Made by a program: the position numbers and the translations under genes. From assembly GCF_014696625.1 (NCBI RefSeq), contig NZ_JACJQL010000019.1, forward strand, positions 51,200-115,199: a DNA stretch of 64,000 nucleotides. Reading direction: 5' to 3'. This document shows positions 1-9,392 of this stretch, one piece after another (the stretch's first letter is position 1; each line of letters begins with the position of its first letter). This stretch comes from Nostoc parmelioides FACHB-3921. Its GTDB lineage: Bacteria > Cyanobacteriota > Cyanobacteriia > Cyanobacteriales > Nostocaceae. Below the pieces are notes generated by a model. That model saw nothing but the letters and a program-made list of their open reading frames with translations. It did not search any database and was not told the DNA's origin.

Positions 1-2
1 TT

Positions 3-254
3 GAAGAAAGTGATGAAAAGATAGTTTTAGGCAATCGCAAATGTCCTTTTGCGGAACAGGTAGAAGGGCGCGAAGCTATGTGTGTCATGACATCTAATAT
101 TTTTGGTGCGATCGCAGCAGATAATCTCGGCTATGCCAGAGTTGAGTTACAAAACACAATCGCTAGAGGCGCAAACGAATGTACAGTCGTCATTCATCTT
201 CAACCTAGCGAATCATTAGATGGGTTTGCCGGACAAGAATACTTCAAAGCATAA
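3..254 (+). CDS. C-terminal part of a MetOD1-like (methanogen output domain) protein, 5' end outside the window
   Basis: An open frame enters from the left edge and ends in TAA at 252-254, giving 83 C-terminal residues. The sequence has the spaced cysteines and pattern GNRKCPF...REAMCVMTSNIFG followed by a mixed alpha/beta tail with ARGANECTVVIHL. This resembles the methanogen output domain 1 (MetOD1) family, a putative ligand- or signal-sensing domain at the C-terminus of prokaryotic regulators. The N-terminal part cannot be seen, so the full domain order is unknown. The next gene, a histidine kinase about 190 bp downstream on the same strand, fits a signalling context. The family assignment is from memory of the pattern only. 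Confidence 0.6.
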   Translation, partial: EESDEKIVLGNRKCPFAEQVEGREAMCVMTSNIFGAIAADNLGYARVELQNTIARGANECTVVIHLQPSESLDGFAGQEYFKA

Positions 255-443
255 TAGTAGTATTAAATAGAGTATAGACAGCCTAATTAGATTAAAATAC
301 TCACACCCTACACCCTAGCCTCAACTCTATTACCTGTTCTCTGTTACCCTGCCATACGTCCTGGCTAAAGTTGATTCCCTAAAACATGGCTGAGTCTGTT
401 AACTATTACTCCGTTAGTATTTTGGACACAGGAAAAGATCCTA

Positions 444-1814
444 TTGCCATACTTCAAGCTGATGACACCTGATCAATTTTTAACCTTTGCCCAGGTTTTG
501 CCAGAACCTCTGCTGCTTATAAATAGCACAGGGGAAATTTTGGCAGTCAATCAAGCTGCTACTAAACTGTTTAGCAAAACCAGTAAAGCACTGATTGGTC
601 AGCAGTTGAGTGAGTTTGTCACTGATTCACCCCAAAAAGTGAGCGACTATCTGCGAGTTTGCGCCCAAAGTCGGCAAATGATTTTGGGTGCTTTTACTAT
701 TCACCAAGCTGTAGGAGAAGGAATTCCTTGTCGTAGTCAAGGAGCAGTTATCCAACCGCGATCGCATGATAGTCCAGCTATTAATTTACTGCGGTTAGAA
801 AAGCGAACAAGTAATGAATTTGTTGTGCTGAATCAAAAAATTCATGCCCTGAGTCAGGAGATTCAACAGCGTCAGCGCATTCAGCTAGAATTGGCACAAT
901 CAAATGAAACCTTAAAACATACTCTAATTAAATTACAAAATGCTCTTGAATCCGTCCAAAAAGAAAAAATGTCCGGCTTAGGACAGTTAGTTGCCGGAAT
1001 TGCCCATGAAATTAATAATCCAATTACTTTTATTCATGGGAATCTAACATACGCCAGTGAATACTATGATGATTTACTAAACCTAATTCATCTTTATCAG
1101 CAAGAATATCCCCATCCAAGCAAAGTTATTCAAGAGACAATTGAAACACTGGAGCTTGATTTTCTTCAAAAAGATATCGAAAATTTACTCTCTTCCATGA
1201 TGATGGGTTCCCAGCGTATTGCTGAGATTGTAAAATCCTTGCGAAACTTTTCTCGATTAGACGAAGCAACCTTCAAACTAGTTGATATTCATGAGGGTTT
1301 AGAGGCTACATTGATGATTTTACAAAGCCGCTTCAACCCTAGTACTCAGTGTTCTGGTATTGAAGTAATTAAAGAATATGGTGAATTGCCTTTGATTTAT
1401 TGTTCTCCTGGGCAAATCAATCAAGTATTTATGAATATTTTGAACAATGCGATTGATGCTTTAGAAGAAGCTGAAAAATTGCAAACAGAGCGTAGCGCAT
1501 CGCCAGAATCATCACAAAATCATTGTCGCATCTGGATTCGCACAGAACAACTCAGCGATCGCTACATTGCCATTCGCATCAAGGATAACGGTAACGGTAT
1601 TCCCACCCATATTCATCATCAAATATTTAATCCCTTCTTTACTACTAAGCCAATTGGTCAAGGGACAGGATTAGGGTTATCCATTAGTTACCAAATTATC
1701 GAAAGCCATCATGGGCGAATTAATATGATGTCCGATTCCGCTTGGGGAACGGAATTTAGTATTGAGTTGCCTATTGTGGAAGAATCAGACCGAAATTATG
1801 GGAATCCGTTTTGA
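444..1814 (+). CDS. PAS-domain sensor histidine kinase
   Basis: A soluble sensor kinase of 456 residues. Residues 10-110 form a PAS-type sensor (PEPLLLINSTGEILAVNQAA). Residues about 125-175 are a glutamine-rich coiled coil. The phosphoacceptor is His188 in GIAHEINNPITF. The ATPase domain shows the N box (FMNILNNAIDAL), G1 (KDNGNGIP), the F box (NPFFTTK) and G2 (GTGLGLSIS). No transmembrane segment is visible, so it is probably cytoplasmic. The start is TTG at 444 with AGGAAA about 8 nt upstream; ATG at 462 is in frame but has a poorer ribosome site. No receiver gene is adjacent, so the partner is unknown. It may be co-transcribed with the acetamidase-like gene 34 bp downstream. Confidence 0.9.
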   Translation: MPYFKLMTPDQFLTFAQVLPEPLLLINSTGEILAVNQAATKLFSKTSKALIGQQLSEFVTDSPQKVSDYLRVCAQSRQMILGAFTIHQAVGEGIPCRSQGAVIQPRSHDSPAINLLRLEKRTSNEFVVLNQKIHALSQEIQQRQRIQLELAQSNETLKHTLIKLQNALESVQKEKMSGLGQLVAGIAHEINNPITFIHGNLTYASEYYDDLLNLIHLYQQEYPHPSKVIQETIETLELDFLQKDIENLLSSMMMGSQRIAEIVKSLRNFSRLDEATFKLVDIHEGLEATLMILQSRFNPSTQCSGIEVIKEYGELPLIYCSPGQINQVFMNILNNAIDALEEAEKLQTERSASPESSQNHCRIWIRTEQLSDRYIAIRIKDNGNGIPTHIHHQIFNPFFTTKPIGQGTGLGLSISYQIIESHHGRINMMSDSAWGTEFSIELPIVEESDRNYGNPF

Positions 1815-1848
1815 TTATTGAAAATATCTAATAATTAGCATAGCGGCG

Positions 1849-2835
1849 ATGACTCACCACATCTTAAAAGCCACCAAATCAACCGTCCATTTAGGCGGTT
1901 TCTCTCATCTATTAGAACCAGCACTAAAAGTTGATTCTAGCGACACCATGGATGTAGAAACTTACACTGGTTATTACATTTATGACAAAGCACCACCAGA
2001 GTTTCTGACACCAGAATTTTTGGACATCTGCCAAAATCTGCCACCGGAACGCAAAATTGCCGCCGGGCCGCATTTACTCACGGGGCCAATTTATGTCAAG
2101 GATGCTGAACCAGGGGATGTTTTAGAAGTAAAATTAGAGGCGATCGCACCTAGTCTACCAGTTGGGTTTAATGCCATTCGTTCGGGTTGGGGAGCCTTAC
2201 CCAATCAGTTTACTCAACCAGCTTTAAGATTTATTCCCTTAAATTTAGCCAACAACACAGCTGAATTTCCTCCAAATAGCGGGATCAAAATTCCCCTCAC
2301 CCCCTTTTTTGGTATCCTTGGTGTCGCCACTCCTGAAAATGCTCGCTCATCTGTTCCCCCTGGCTATTATGGCGGTAACATTGACAACCGGGAACTCCAA
2401 GCAGGTTCTCGCATATTTTTGCCGATATTTGTCCCTGGTGGCTTATTTTCTCTTGGTGATGGACATTCAGCTCAAGGGGATGGCGAGGTTAATGTGACTG
2501 CGATTGAAACTTCGATGAATGGTCGTATCCAGCTAACACTACGCAAAGATTTGCACTTCACCGCACCCATTGCAGAAACACCGACTGATATTATCACAAT
2601 GGGGTTTGCACCAACTTTAGATGCAGCATTAGAACAAGCCCTCAAAAATATGATTGATTTTCTGGAACGTTTCGTCAATTTATCTCCAGAAGATGCCTAT
2701 GTTTTGTGTAGTTTAGCCGTGAATTTTCGCATAACTCAAGTTGTCAACAGTCCCAATAAAGGTGTGCATGGTTTACTACCGAAAAAATTGTTTGAGGAAG
2801 CCGTGAGCGTAAAGCCTTTTATCAGGAGAAGTTAG
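1849..2835 (+). CDS. Acetamidase/formamidase family protein
   Basis: 328 residues of the FmdA/AmdA family, enzymes that hydrolyse formamide or short aliphatic amides to ammonia and the acid. Visible family features are the GPIYVKDAEPGDVLEVKL segment, the PPGYYGGNIDNRELQAGSRIFLPIFVPGGLFSLGDGHSAQGDGE core, which carries the metal/substrate region, and a C-terminal helical tail with EDAYVLCSLAVNFRITQVVN. The length is slightly short of well-studied family members (about 400 residues), as is common in cyanobacterial homologues. It lies 34 bp downstream of the kinase gene. The exact amide substrate cannot be deduced. A role in nitrogen salvage is inference. Confidence 0.88.
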   Translation: MTHHILKATKSTVHLGGFSHLLEPALKVDSSDTMDVETYTGYYIYDKAPPEFLTPEFLDICQNLPPERKIAAGPHLLTGPIYVKDAEPGDVLEVKLEAIAPSLPVGFNAIRSGWGALPNQFTQPALRFIPLNLANNTAEFPPNSGIKIPLTPFFGILGVATPENARSSVPPGYYGGNIDNRELQAGSRIFLPIFVPGGLFSLGDGHSAQGDGEVNVTAIETSMNGRIQLTLRKDLHFTAPIAETPTDIITMGFAPTLDAALEQALKNMIDFLERFVNLSPEDAYVLCSLAVNFRITQVVNSPNKGVHGLLPKKLFEEAVSVKPFIRRS

Positions 2836-2977
2836 GTTTAAAACCTCGCCCCTTGTGGGCGATAGCTCCCCTGCTCTCTTGCTCCCTTGGTTGAAGCCGA
2901 ACTACGTTCCGCTTCGCTAACACCCCTTGTGGGTGGTTTTTCTCCCCTGCTCCCTGCTCCCCTGCTCCCCTGCTTTT
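2836..2977. repeat. Intergenic CCCCTGCTCC-rich repeat block
   Basis: The spacer between two convergent genes consists of repeated CCCCTTGTGGG and CTCCCCTGCTCC motifs with an internal inverted stretch (CGTTCCGCTTCGCTAAC). The same C-rich words recur elsewhere in the window. I see no gene here. Confidence 0.6.
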
Positions 2978-5020
2978 TTACTCCGCCTCTTGCCACCCAT
3001 CGATTGAAGCCAAGAGAATATTTACCAGGGGATGATCTATCATCTCTTTAAAAGCTTCTATTCCTCCCGCCTTCAATGCGCCAACTACTCGCGCTTTTAA
3101 AGTGGGATTGCTTTCAATTTCATCCACAACCTTAGCCACAACTGTCATCTTTTCCGATGTGGTTGTTGTGGGGTGTGTTTGGCTGAGTTGATTGAGTAAC
3201 TGTTGAATTTCTGTAGCGGCTGCGGCCAAATTCTGCTTTTGCTGTGGGCTATTATTAGTCATGTTTCCAGTGGCAATTTGCTGCCCGGTTACAGTATCAG
3301 CATTTACCAGACCACCACCGAATTGGGCATTTGGTAGGCTGTTATGAAAAACTTGTTTTGAGCTTTCGGACATAACGGTATCCCCCTGATTTTGATAGGT
3401 TTGGGCATAAAAACTAGGACGCTGTAATGCTGTCATCACCATAGTTTGTAAATCAGAAATTCTGCTATCTTTTTCGGCTATGAGCGCTTGTAATTCTTGC
3501 TGTGCTAAAGCGTGTAGTTGATTATATGTAGTGAAATATTCAGCACTAAGTTCAGATTTATCAGCCTGAGTTGCGGTTTTGGCTCGTAACAGAATTTTGT
3601 CTTGTCCGCGTTTCTCCATTGCGACTATTTCTAGTTCCGCCTCTGGGTGATTTTCTGCTAGTTCCTTAAAAGAAATGGCGATCGCACGAGGATCAACACC
3701 CTGATTATGGTATAAGTCAAGTGTGTCAAAAATTGGTTGAATAAAATCGCCAAACTCTCCATCGGCAAAGACTTCTTGGCGATTATCAGGTTTACGATGG
3801 GGGTCTGGATTATCTTGAGTAGGCAATCGCATATAAACATACTCACACCGCACGCCATCAAATTTGGTATCGGTAGTAATCCCCCAGTCTTCAATGTAGG
3901 CTCCGGTGAGAATTGCACCGGTGAAATCTGTACCGTCCAGTTGGGTTTGTACCAGCTTTGCTCTAGATAAATCTGCGTCTTGTAAGTTGGCTTGGCTCAA
4001 GTCTGCACCGATAAAATTAGCATCTGCTAAGTTTGCACCCTGTAAGTTAACTCCGCGTAAATCTTGACGCTCAAGCTGCTGCTCTTGTCCTTGTCCTGTG
4101 ATTAATAGTTGGTGTATTTTCGTGTTTTGTAGGTAAGTGAAACCAGGAAGTACACGGTCAAGTTGATTAACTTTGTGGAAACTAGTACGTGTCAGGTTCG
4201 CTTTTCTCAAATCTGTACTTTTAAGTATAGATCCCGTAAAGTTAGCATCAGTCAAATTAGCATTGCGAAAGTTTGTCCCTCCTATCGTTGCTAGAAAAAT
4301 CAAAATAGTACGCATCCACCCATCTATTTCATGATTTTTTAATATCCGGTGACCAATATAAGTGGAAAATCCGATAAATATCAATGCAAATACCAACGCT
4401 AGAAATCTCGCCTCAACTACCGCACCTCTTCCCATCGTTGAATAAATCAACGCACCGAATATTGTGGACAGCAAAACACCAAGCACGGTGAAAGTCCCAA
4501 ACAAATCCCAGGCTTCCGCAATAGCTATAGCTCCAAGCATGACACCTGTGAGCATACCAATCATGGAAAAGGCAAAATATCCCGCACCACTGCCAGTTCC
4601 AGACCCCGATGTTAATACACCGCCTGTAAACGCCAAAATCAATAAAAGCCCTGAAACATAAAAAGCGTCCGTTAAACTTTTGCTAACACCAACTGTAAAA
4701 AAGATGGCAAATCCCACCATCAGTAATAGACCAGTTGCTTTATTTAACCAATTCGGATTTACCAGTAAAAATCCCAGATAACCGCCTGCAAATGCACAAA
4801 TCACCCCTGATATTAGTGCTAGCAATAAACATATAACGGCTAAACAAGTTCTCCACGTGCTTTGCAGTCCCGTTTTGGTGCAGCTAAAATTTGCCCCTCG
4901 CAGATTGGCTCCACTAAAATCTACGCCTTGAATATCTGCGTAACTAAAATTGACTCCTACAAGATTTTGACCTTTAAAAGAGAGACCTCTAAGATTTTGG
5001 TGAGAAAAATCTTGGGGCAT
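2978..5020 (-). CDS. Pentapeptide-repeat membrane protein
   Basis: About 680 residues. An N-terminal pentapeptide block (NLRGLSFKGQNLVGVNFSYA) is followed by roughly six transmembrane helices (residues about 55-250), then two more pentapeptide blocks (GTNFRNANLTDANFTGS and DLRGVNLQGANLADANFIGA) forming a right-handed beta-helix. A long soluble C-terminal part has a helical, QQLLNQLSQ-type tail ending in LLASIDGWQEAE. The start is taken at ATG 5020 (MPQDFSHQNL), which begins at the repeat; ATG 5059 in frame would add 13 residues. Neither start has a clear Shine-Dalgarno sequence. The function is unknown. Similar tails recur on cyanobacterial proteins with signalling or conflict domains, which I recall but cannot check here. 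Confidence 0.8.
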   Translation of the reverse strand: MPQDFSHQNLRGLSFKGQNLVGVNFSYADIQGVDFSGANLRGANFSCTKTGLQSTWRTCLAVICLLLALISGVICAFAGGYLGFLLVNPNWLNKATGLLLMVGFAIFFTVGVSKSLTDAFYVSGLLLILAFTGGVLTSGSGTGSGAGYFAFSMIGMLTGVMLGAIAIAEAWDLFGTFTVLGVLLSTIFGALIYSTMGRGAVVEARFLALVFALIFIGFSTYIGHRILKNHEIDGWMRTILIFLATIGGTNFRNANLTDANFTGSILKSTDLRKANLTRTSFHKVNQLDRVLPGFTYLQNTKIHQLLITGQGQEQQLERQDLRGVNLQGANLADANFIGADLSQANLQDADLSRAKLVQTQLDGTDFTGAILTGAYIEDWGITTDTKFDGVRCEYVYMRLPTQDNPDPHRKPDNRQEVFADGEFGDFIQPIFDTLDLYHNQGVDPRAIAISFKELAENHPEAELEIVAMEKRGQDKILLRAKTATQADKSELSAEYFTTYNQLHALAQQELQALIAEKDSRISDLQTMVMTALQRPSFYAQTYQNQGDTVMSESSKQVFHNSLPNAQFGGGLVNADTVTGQQIATGNMTNNSPQQKQNLAAAATEIQQLLNQLSQTHPTTTTSEKMTVVAKVVDEIESNPTLKARVVGALKAGGIEAFKEMIDHPLVNILLASIDGWQEAE

Positions 5021-5353
5021 AGCAATGACAATAGATGTTAAAGTTGATACAGAATACATCTAGAGTATGCGCTTTTAGCCGATTTTGCACGATATTTATA
5101 TTGTTGACTGTTGATGGTTGACTGTTAACAGACTTGAAAGCCTTTGATTGTTGGGGTTTTATCTTAGATGGATGTCCGAATTTTGTAGATAAAAGGAATT
5201 GTTAGCGATCGCACATCTCAGATCCAGACTACCCTAAGACGAACCTACATATTTTTTTGTCAACAGTCAACAAACCTCATCACTGAAAACAGCCTCTAAA
5301 CCAATCTTGTCACCTAAAATTATTTGTAATTCACAGAGAAATCACACGTTTGT
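5021..5353. other. Divergent spacer with inverted heptamer repeats
   Basis: This spacer lies between the pentapeptide-repeat gene and the TauE-like gene. It holds a GTTGACT-type heptamer repeat at about 5100-5131 and its inverted counterpart (TTGTCAACAGTCAACAAACC) at about 5256-5275, plus one HIP1 octamer near 5205. Promoters for both divergent genes should lie here, but I see no clear operator. Confidence 0.5.
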
Positions 5354-5725
5354 ATGTCTAATTTACTTATACAACTGTTGCTAATTGGACTGGCTGCTGG
5401 TGTTGCCGGAGGAATGTTTGGCATTGGTGGTGGTGCAATTATGGTTCCAGCAATGGTTCTTTTGATGGGACTTGATCAAAAATTTGCCACAGGTACGTCT
5501 ATTGCAGCCCAAATCTTACCTATTGGACTCTTAGGAGCAGCAGTTTATTATCGTAGCGGTAATATTAACTTTAAATATGCTGTGATTATTGCAGTAGGCT
5601 TATTAGTTGGCAACTTATTTGGCGCGATGTTTGCCAATCAGCCATTTATTAGCAGCGAAACCATGAAAAAACTGTACGGCGTATTTTTGTTAGCCATTGG
5701 TTTCAGATATTTATTAGTACGTTAA
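5354..5725 (+). CDS. TauE/SafE family membrane transporter, short form
   Basis: 123 residues with four hydrophobic helices and the family signature GVAGGMFGIGGGAIMVPAMVLLMG at the N-terminus. TauE/SafE proteins are inner-membrane exporters of sulfite, sulfonates and related anions. The usual length is about 250 residues with two homologous halves; this protein has only one half, so it probably works as a dimer or higher oligomer. I see no frame remnant of a second half downstream, where heptamer repeats begin at once, so it looks like a genuine half-size member and not a frameshift. The substrate is unknown. Confidence 0.85.
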   Translation: MSNLLIQLLLIGLAAGVAGGMFGIGGGAIMVPAMVLLMGLDQKFATGTSIAAQILPIGLLGAAVYYRSGNINFKYAVIIAVGLLVGNLFGAMFANQPFISSETMKKLYGVFLLAIGFRYLLVR

Positions 5726-5735
5726 TTGAGGAAGT

Positions 5736-5772
5736 AGGGAGTCAACGGTCAACCGTCAACAGTCAACCGTGA
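5736..5772. repeat. Heptamer short tandem repeats
   Basis: Iterated GTCAACNGTCAACC words lie between the convergent TauE-like and HtrA genes. They match the short tandemly repeated repetitive sequences typical of heterocystous cyanobacteria and are partly self-complementary. Confidence 0.7.
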
Positions 5773-5796
5773 CTCTCACCTCTTCTCCCTACACCC

Positions 5797-7083
5797 TTAT
5801 TCCACCTGTTGAGTTGGGAAAGCGCCTGCTTGTACAGCTAAATTAACATTTCGACCATTGCGCCATAATTCTAGCTGCAATTGTCCGCCAACTTGAGCGT
5901 TTTCAACGGCTCTCTGTACATTGCTAGCATCTGTAACAGCTTGACCATTTAGCTTTTGAATGACATCGCCAGCCCGTAACCCTGCTCTTGCGGCTGGCGA
6001 ATTTGGCATGACTCTGACCACTAAAACACCCTGGTCTCTATCTACGGTTAAACCGCTATTGGGGTCGGAGTTAATATTTTGTTTAACTTGGGGTGTTAAA
6101 CCTACCATTTGAATACCCAGGTAAGGATGCTGTACTTTACCTGTGGCTATAAGTTGATTAGAAATACGTTGTACTGTTTTGATAGGGATGGCAAAACCTA
6201 GACCCTGTGCGCCTTGAATAATGGCGGTATTCATCCCAATAACTTCACCACGGTAATTCAGCAAGGGGCCACCAGAGTTACCTGGATTAATTGCCGCGTC
6301 AGTTTGAATATATTCTACGCGCTTATCAGGTGCGCCAATTTGATTGCTGGTGCGTCCAGTTGCACTAATTATACCTGTGGTGACGGTGTTATCTAAACCT
6401 AAAGGATTACCAATAGCGATCGCCCATTGTCCAGGTTGTAATTGGTCAGAATTACCCACTGCTAAGGTTGGCAAATTATTTGCCTGAATTTTGACAACAG
6501 CGACATCTGTTAAATTATCTGTACCTAATACTTTACCTTGAAAACTACGCCCATCCTTGAGGATGACTCGCACCGTATCTGCGCCATCAACAACGTGAGC
6601 ATTTGTAAGAATGCTACCATCAGCACTAATCAGAAACCCAGAACCAGTACCCCGTTGTACTCTCTCTTGTTGTTGAGGTAGTTGAGAACCGAAGAAGCGA
6701 CGGAAAAATGGGTCGTTAAATTCGGCTGGTAATCGAGATGCAACAGTCCGAGACGCTTCAATACGTACCACAGCCGGCCCAACTTTTTGCACCACTTGAG
6801 TCACAAAGTTGGGGTCTGTGTTATTTCCTAATGGTGGTGCTGCATCTACTCGGCTCACGGCCAAATCAGATGCTTTTTGTGCCAACTGTTGCTGGTTTCC
6901 TGCTAAATATCCACCAGCTAAAGTCATACCAGATCCCAGCAGTACTAGTGATAGAGATGCAGCCGCTTTTTTCCAAGGTGCATGATTATGTTTTTTAGGA
7001 TTTAACGGTTGAGATTCATCGTGTACTTGGTTTTGCATGGCCTTGAGCGAGGAAACTATGTTTATTACTACTTTAGATAGCAT
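5797..7083 (-). CDS. HtrA/Deg-family serine protease with one PDZ domain
   Basis: 428 residues. A basic N-terminus and a single hydrophobic segment (about 40-62) act as signal anchor, so the protease faces the periplasm or lumen. The trypsin-like domain has the triad His163 (TNAHVV), Asp193 (LTDVAVV) and Ser270 (NPGNSGGPL). One PDZ domain follows (about 325-415). This is the HhoA/HhoB/HtrA type used by cyanobacteria for protein quality control under light or heat stress. ATG 7083 is the longest start; ATG 7038 (MQNQVHDE) is equally possible. The ABC transporter gene lies 84 bp upstream on the same strand. I cannot decide which of the three cyanobacterial Deg paralogues it is. Confidence 0.93.
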   Translation of the reverse strand: MLSKVVINIVSSLKAMQNQVHDESQPLNPKKHNHAPWKKAAASLSLVLLGSGMTLAGGYLAGNQQQLAQKASDLAVSRVDAAPPLGNNTDPNFVTQVVQKVGPAVVRIEASRTVASRLPAEFNDPFFRRFFGSQLPQQQERVQRGTGSGFLISADGSILTNAHVVDGADTVRVILKDGRSFQGKVLGTDNLTDVAVVKIQANNLPTLAVGNSDQLQPGQWAIAIGNPLGLDNTVTTGIISATGRTSNQIGAPDKRVEYIQTDAAINPGNSGGPLLNYRGEVIGMNTAIIQGAQGLGFAIPIKTVQRISNQLIATGKVQHPYLGIQMVGLTPQVKQNINSDPNSGLTVDRDQGVLVVRVMPNSPAARAGLRAGDVIQKLNGQAVTDASNVQRAVENAQVGGQLQLELWRNGRNVNLAVQAGAFPTQQVE

Positions 7084-7167
7084 TTATGACAGTTTTGTTG
7101 CTTTGTTATTGCTTTTTTGTGAAGAGTTGCAATATTTCTCGGTTTGGTGGCGCTCAACTGGCACCAA

Positions 7168-9048
7168 CTAGGTTCCCAGCATTTGTAAGTTGTGCAGAGT
7201 AGAATAAAGGCCTCCTGAATTTAATAGTTCCTCATGGCTACCTTGTTCCACTAATTCGCCACGTTTTAACACAAAAATTCTATCTACGTTGCGAATTGTA
7301 GACAGGCGGTGAGCAATAATGATGGCAGTTCGTCCAATTAATAATTCGTTTAATGCTTCCTGCACTAGAGCTTCTGTACCAACGTCGAGACTTGCAGTGG
7401 CTTCATCTAGAACCAATATTTGAGGATTGCGAATTGCCGCACGAGCAAAAGCTAACAGTTGCTTTTGTCCACTAGAAAGATTTGTACCCCGTTCTCGCAA
7501 TTTAGTATCATAACCTAAGGGTAATTCTTCGATGAATTCGGCAATATTTGTTTGTTGTGCGGCTGCTTGAATTTCCTCAAAAGAATAGTAATCGCCCAAA
7601 GTAATGTTACTTTTGACATTACCAGCAAATAAAAAACCCTCTTGTAAAATTACTGCCATATAACGGCGTAATTCTGCTTGAGGTAACTCGCGGATATCAA
7701 TTCCATCTACTAAGATGCGTCCTTGGGTGGGTTCGTAGAGACGACATAAAAGACGGATGATAGAACTTTTACCTGCGCCAGTAGGCCCTACTAATGCAAC
7801 TTTTTCGCCTGGACGAATTACAAAATCTAAGTCCTTGATAACGTAATCATCATCTTTATAAGCAAACCAAACGTGTTCAAAACGGATTTCTCCCATGTTT
7901 GGTGTGTCGCTGATATTTTGAGATTCTAAATCAGCGACAATTTCATCGATGTAACCGAATTTAGCATCAAAGACGGAAAATCGAGAGTTGGAGCGATCGC
8001 TTATTTCTATCGGTTCATCTAAAATATCGCTAACCCGTTCAATAGCCGTAAATCCAGATTGAATAACCGTGAATTTTTCCGCGAAATCTCGTAATGGGTC
8101 GAACAAGCGCTGGGCGTATAGAATAAAGGTCGATAAAGTTCCAAAATCAACTTGATTGTCTGAAAGCAACCAGCCACCCACCCACAATACACCAGCGATC
8201 GCAATTAAGCCAATCCATTCCAAAGTTGCGGAAACAGCCGAATCAAAAAAGATAGTTTGATCTACCTGTTTGGTATAGCGTTGGTTTGTAGTCCGAAATA
8301 ATTCAGCATTAAACTTTTCCCGGCGGAATAACTGGACGACGTTAATCCCCAGAACATTCTCTTGTAATTGGGAATTTAGTAAAGATAGCTCTTCCCTGGC
8401 TTTGTAGTTAGCCTTGCGGTACTCTTGTTGGAAGTAAATAATTAACCAAGTAACTGGTAACAACATCACCAGGAGCAAGGCAGCAAGTTGCCACTGGATA
8501 GAAAACATTAAACCAGTAATTACCACCATCAAAACTACATCAGAGACAATGCCAATAGCCCCAGTGGAAAATACGTCTCCCAATACTTCTACATCACTGG
8601 TGAGTCGGGTAATTAATTTACCAACGGGAGTACGGTCAAAGAAACGTACCGCCAGAGAGGTTACATGGTGAAATAAGTCTTGGCGAATAGCGGCTGTGAT
8701 TTTTTGCCCTAATTTCTGTAACAAATAGCCTTGGTAACCCGTCAACGCTAAACGGATAACAATTGTGAAGAGTAATATTCCTTCAATAATATGTAACCCT
8801 TGAGACACTGGGCGATTTCTCAAAAACTCGTATGCGCTAGATTCCTTACGAATTAGGGATACAGCTTGTCCAATTAACAAGGGCTGTACAGCATTAGCTA
8901 AAGCAAGTGGTAATAGCAATACCATTGCGAGAACCAGCAGTTTAGTATTACGCCTGGCGTAAGGCACCAAACGTGAAAACAGCCGCCAGTCGTTGTTACG
9001 CCAACGGTTTTGTTGATAAGATTTTTGGGAAAGTTGGTAGATGCTCAT
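7168..9048 (-). CDS. ABC transporter, fused permease and ATPase (MsbA/MdlB type exporter)
   Basis: 626 residues, a half-transporter. A six-helix type I exporter membrane domain (about 30-330) includes the coupling motif RTPVGKLITRLTSDVEVLGD. The nucleotide-binding domain has Walker A (GPTGAGKSS), the Q loop (VILQEGFLFAGNV), the signature LSSGQ, Walker B (ILVLDEATASLD) and the H-loop His (AHRLSTIRN). About 20 residues between the domains form a linker. Such exporters move lipids, drugs or peptides as dimers. No accessory secretion gene lies nearby, so the substrate is unknown. Confidence 0.93.
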   Translation of the reverse strand: MSIYQLSQKSYQQNRWRNNDWRLFSRLVPYARRNTKLLVLAMVLLLPLALANAVQPLLIGQAVSLIRKESSAYEFLRNRPVSQGLHIIEGILLFTIVIRLALTGYQGYLLQKLGQKITAAIRQDLFHHVTSLAVRFFDRTPVGKLITRLTSDVEVLGDVFSTGAIGIVSDVVLMVVITGLMFSIQWQLAALLLVMLLPVTWLIIYFQQEYRKANYKAREELSLLNSQLQENVLGINVVQLFRREKFNAELFRTTNQRYTKQVDQTIFFDSAVSATLEWIGLIAIAGVLWVGGWLLSDNQVDFGTLSTFILYAQRLFDPLRDFAEKFTVIQSGFTAIERVSDILDEPIEISDRSNSRFSVFDAKFGYIDEIVADLESQNISDTPNMGEIRFEHVWFAYKDDDYVIKDLDFVIRPGEKVALVGPTGAGKSSIIRLLCRLYEPTQGRILVDGIDIRELPQAELRRYMAVILQEGFLFAGNVKSNITLGDYYSFEEIQAAAQQTNIAEFIEELPLGYDTKLRERGTNLSSGQKQLLAFARAAIRNPQILVLDEATASLDVGTEALVQEALNELLIGRTAIIIAHRLSTIRNVDRIFVLKRGELVEQGSHEELLNSGGLYSTLHNLQMLGT

Positions 9049-9392
9049 AGTAGGAGCATTATATTAATTTTTACTGCACTATGTATGATAGTTGTTTTAT
9101 TGTAAAAACACCTGTCTGAAGGTAATAAGCTGTTAGGCATTTAATCTGCATATTTTTTCGTGTTGGCTGTTAACTGTTAACGGTCAACACGATGGATTAT
9201 GCAACTTAAAAGCAGAATAGCTTATCTGTCGTCTTCTTTTTTGAATTGGTATAAGATGCGCTTTCGTTGTGATGCAATACCTGAGATGAAAACGAAAAAC
9301 CAAGGGTTTGGACAAGGTATAGGGGTGTGAATGTTTAAAATCCTTACACCCCTACACCCTTACCCCCTTACACCCCTATTCATGACTATTGA
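9049..9392. other. Gene-free spacer with interspersed repeats
   Basis: 344 bp between two minus-strand genes. It contains a 19-bp word AGGCATTTAATCTGCATAT (9135-9153) repeated exactly near 63771, a GTTAACTGTTAACGGTCAACA heptamer-type repeat near 9168, and CCTTACACCCCTACACCC iterations at about 9340-9385. No open frame of note. It probably holds the promoter of the ABC gene and the 3' region of the hybrid kinase. Confidence 0.5.
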
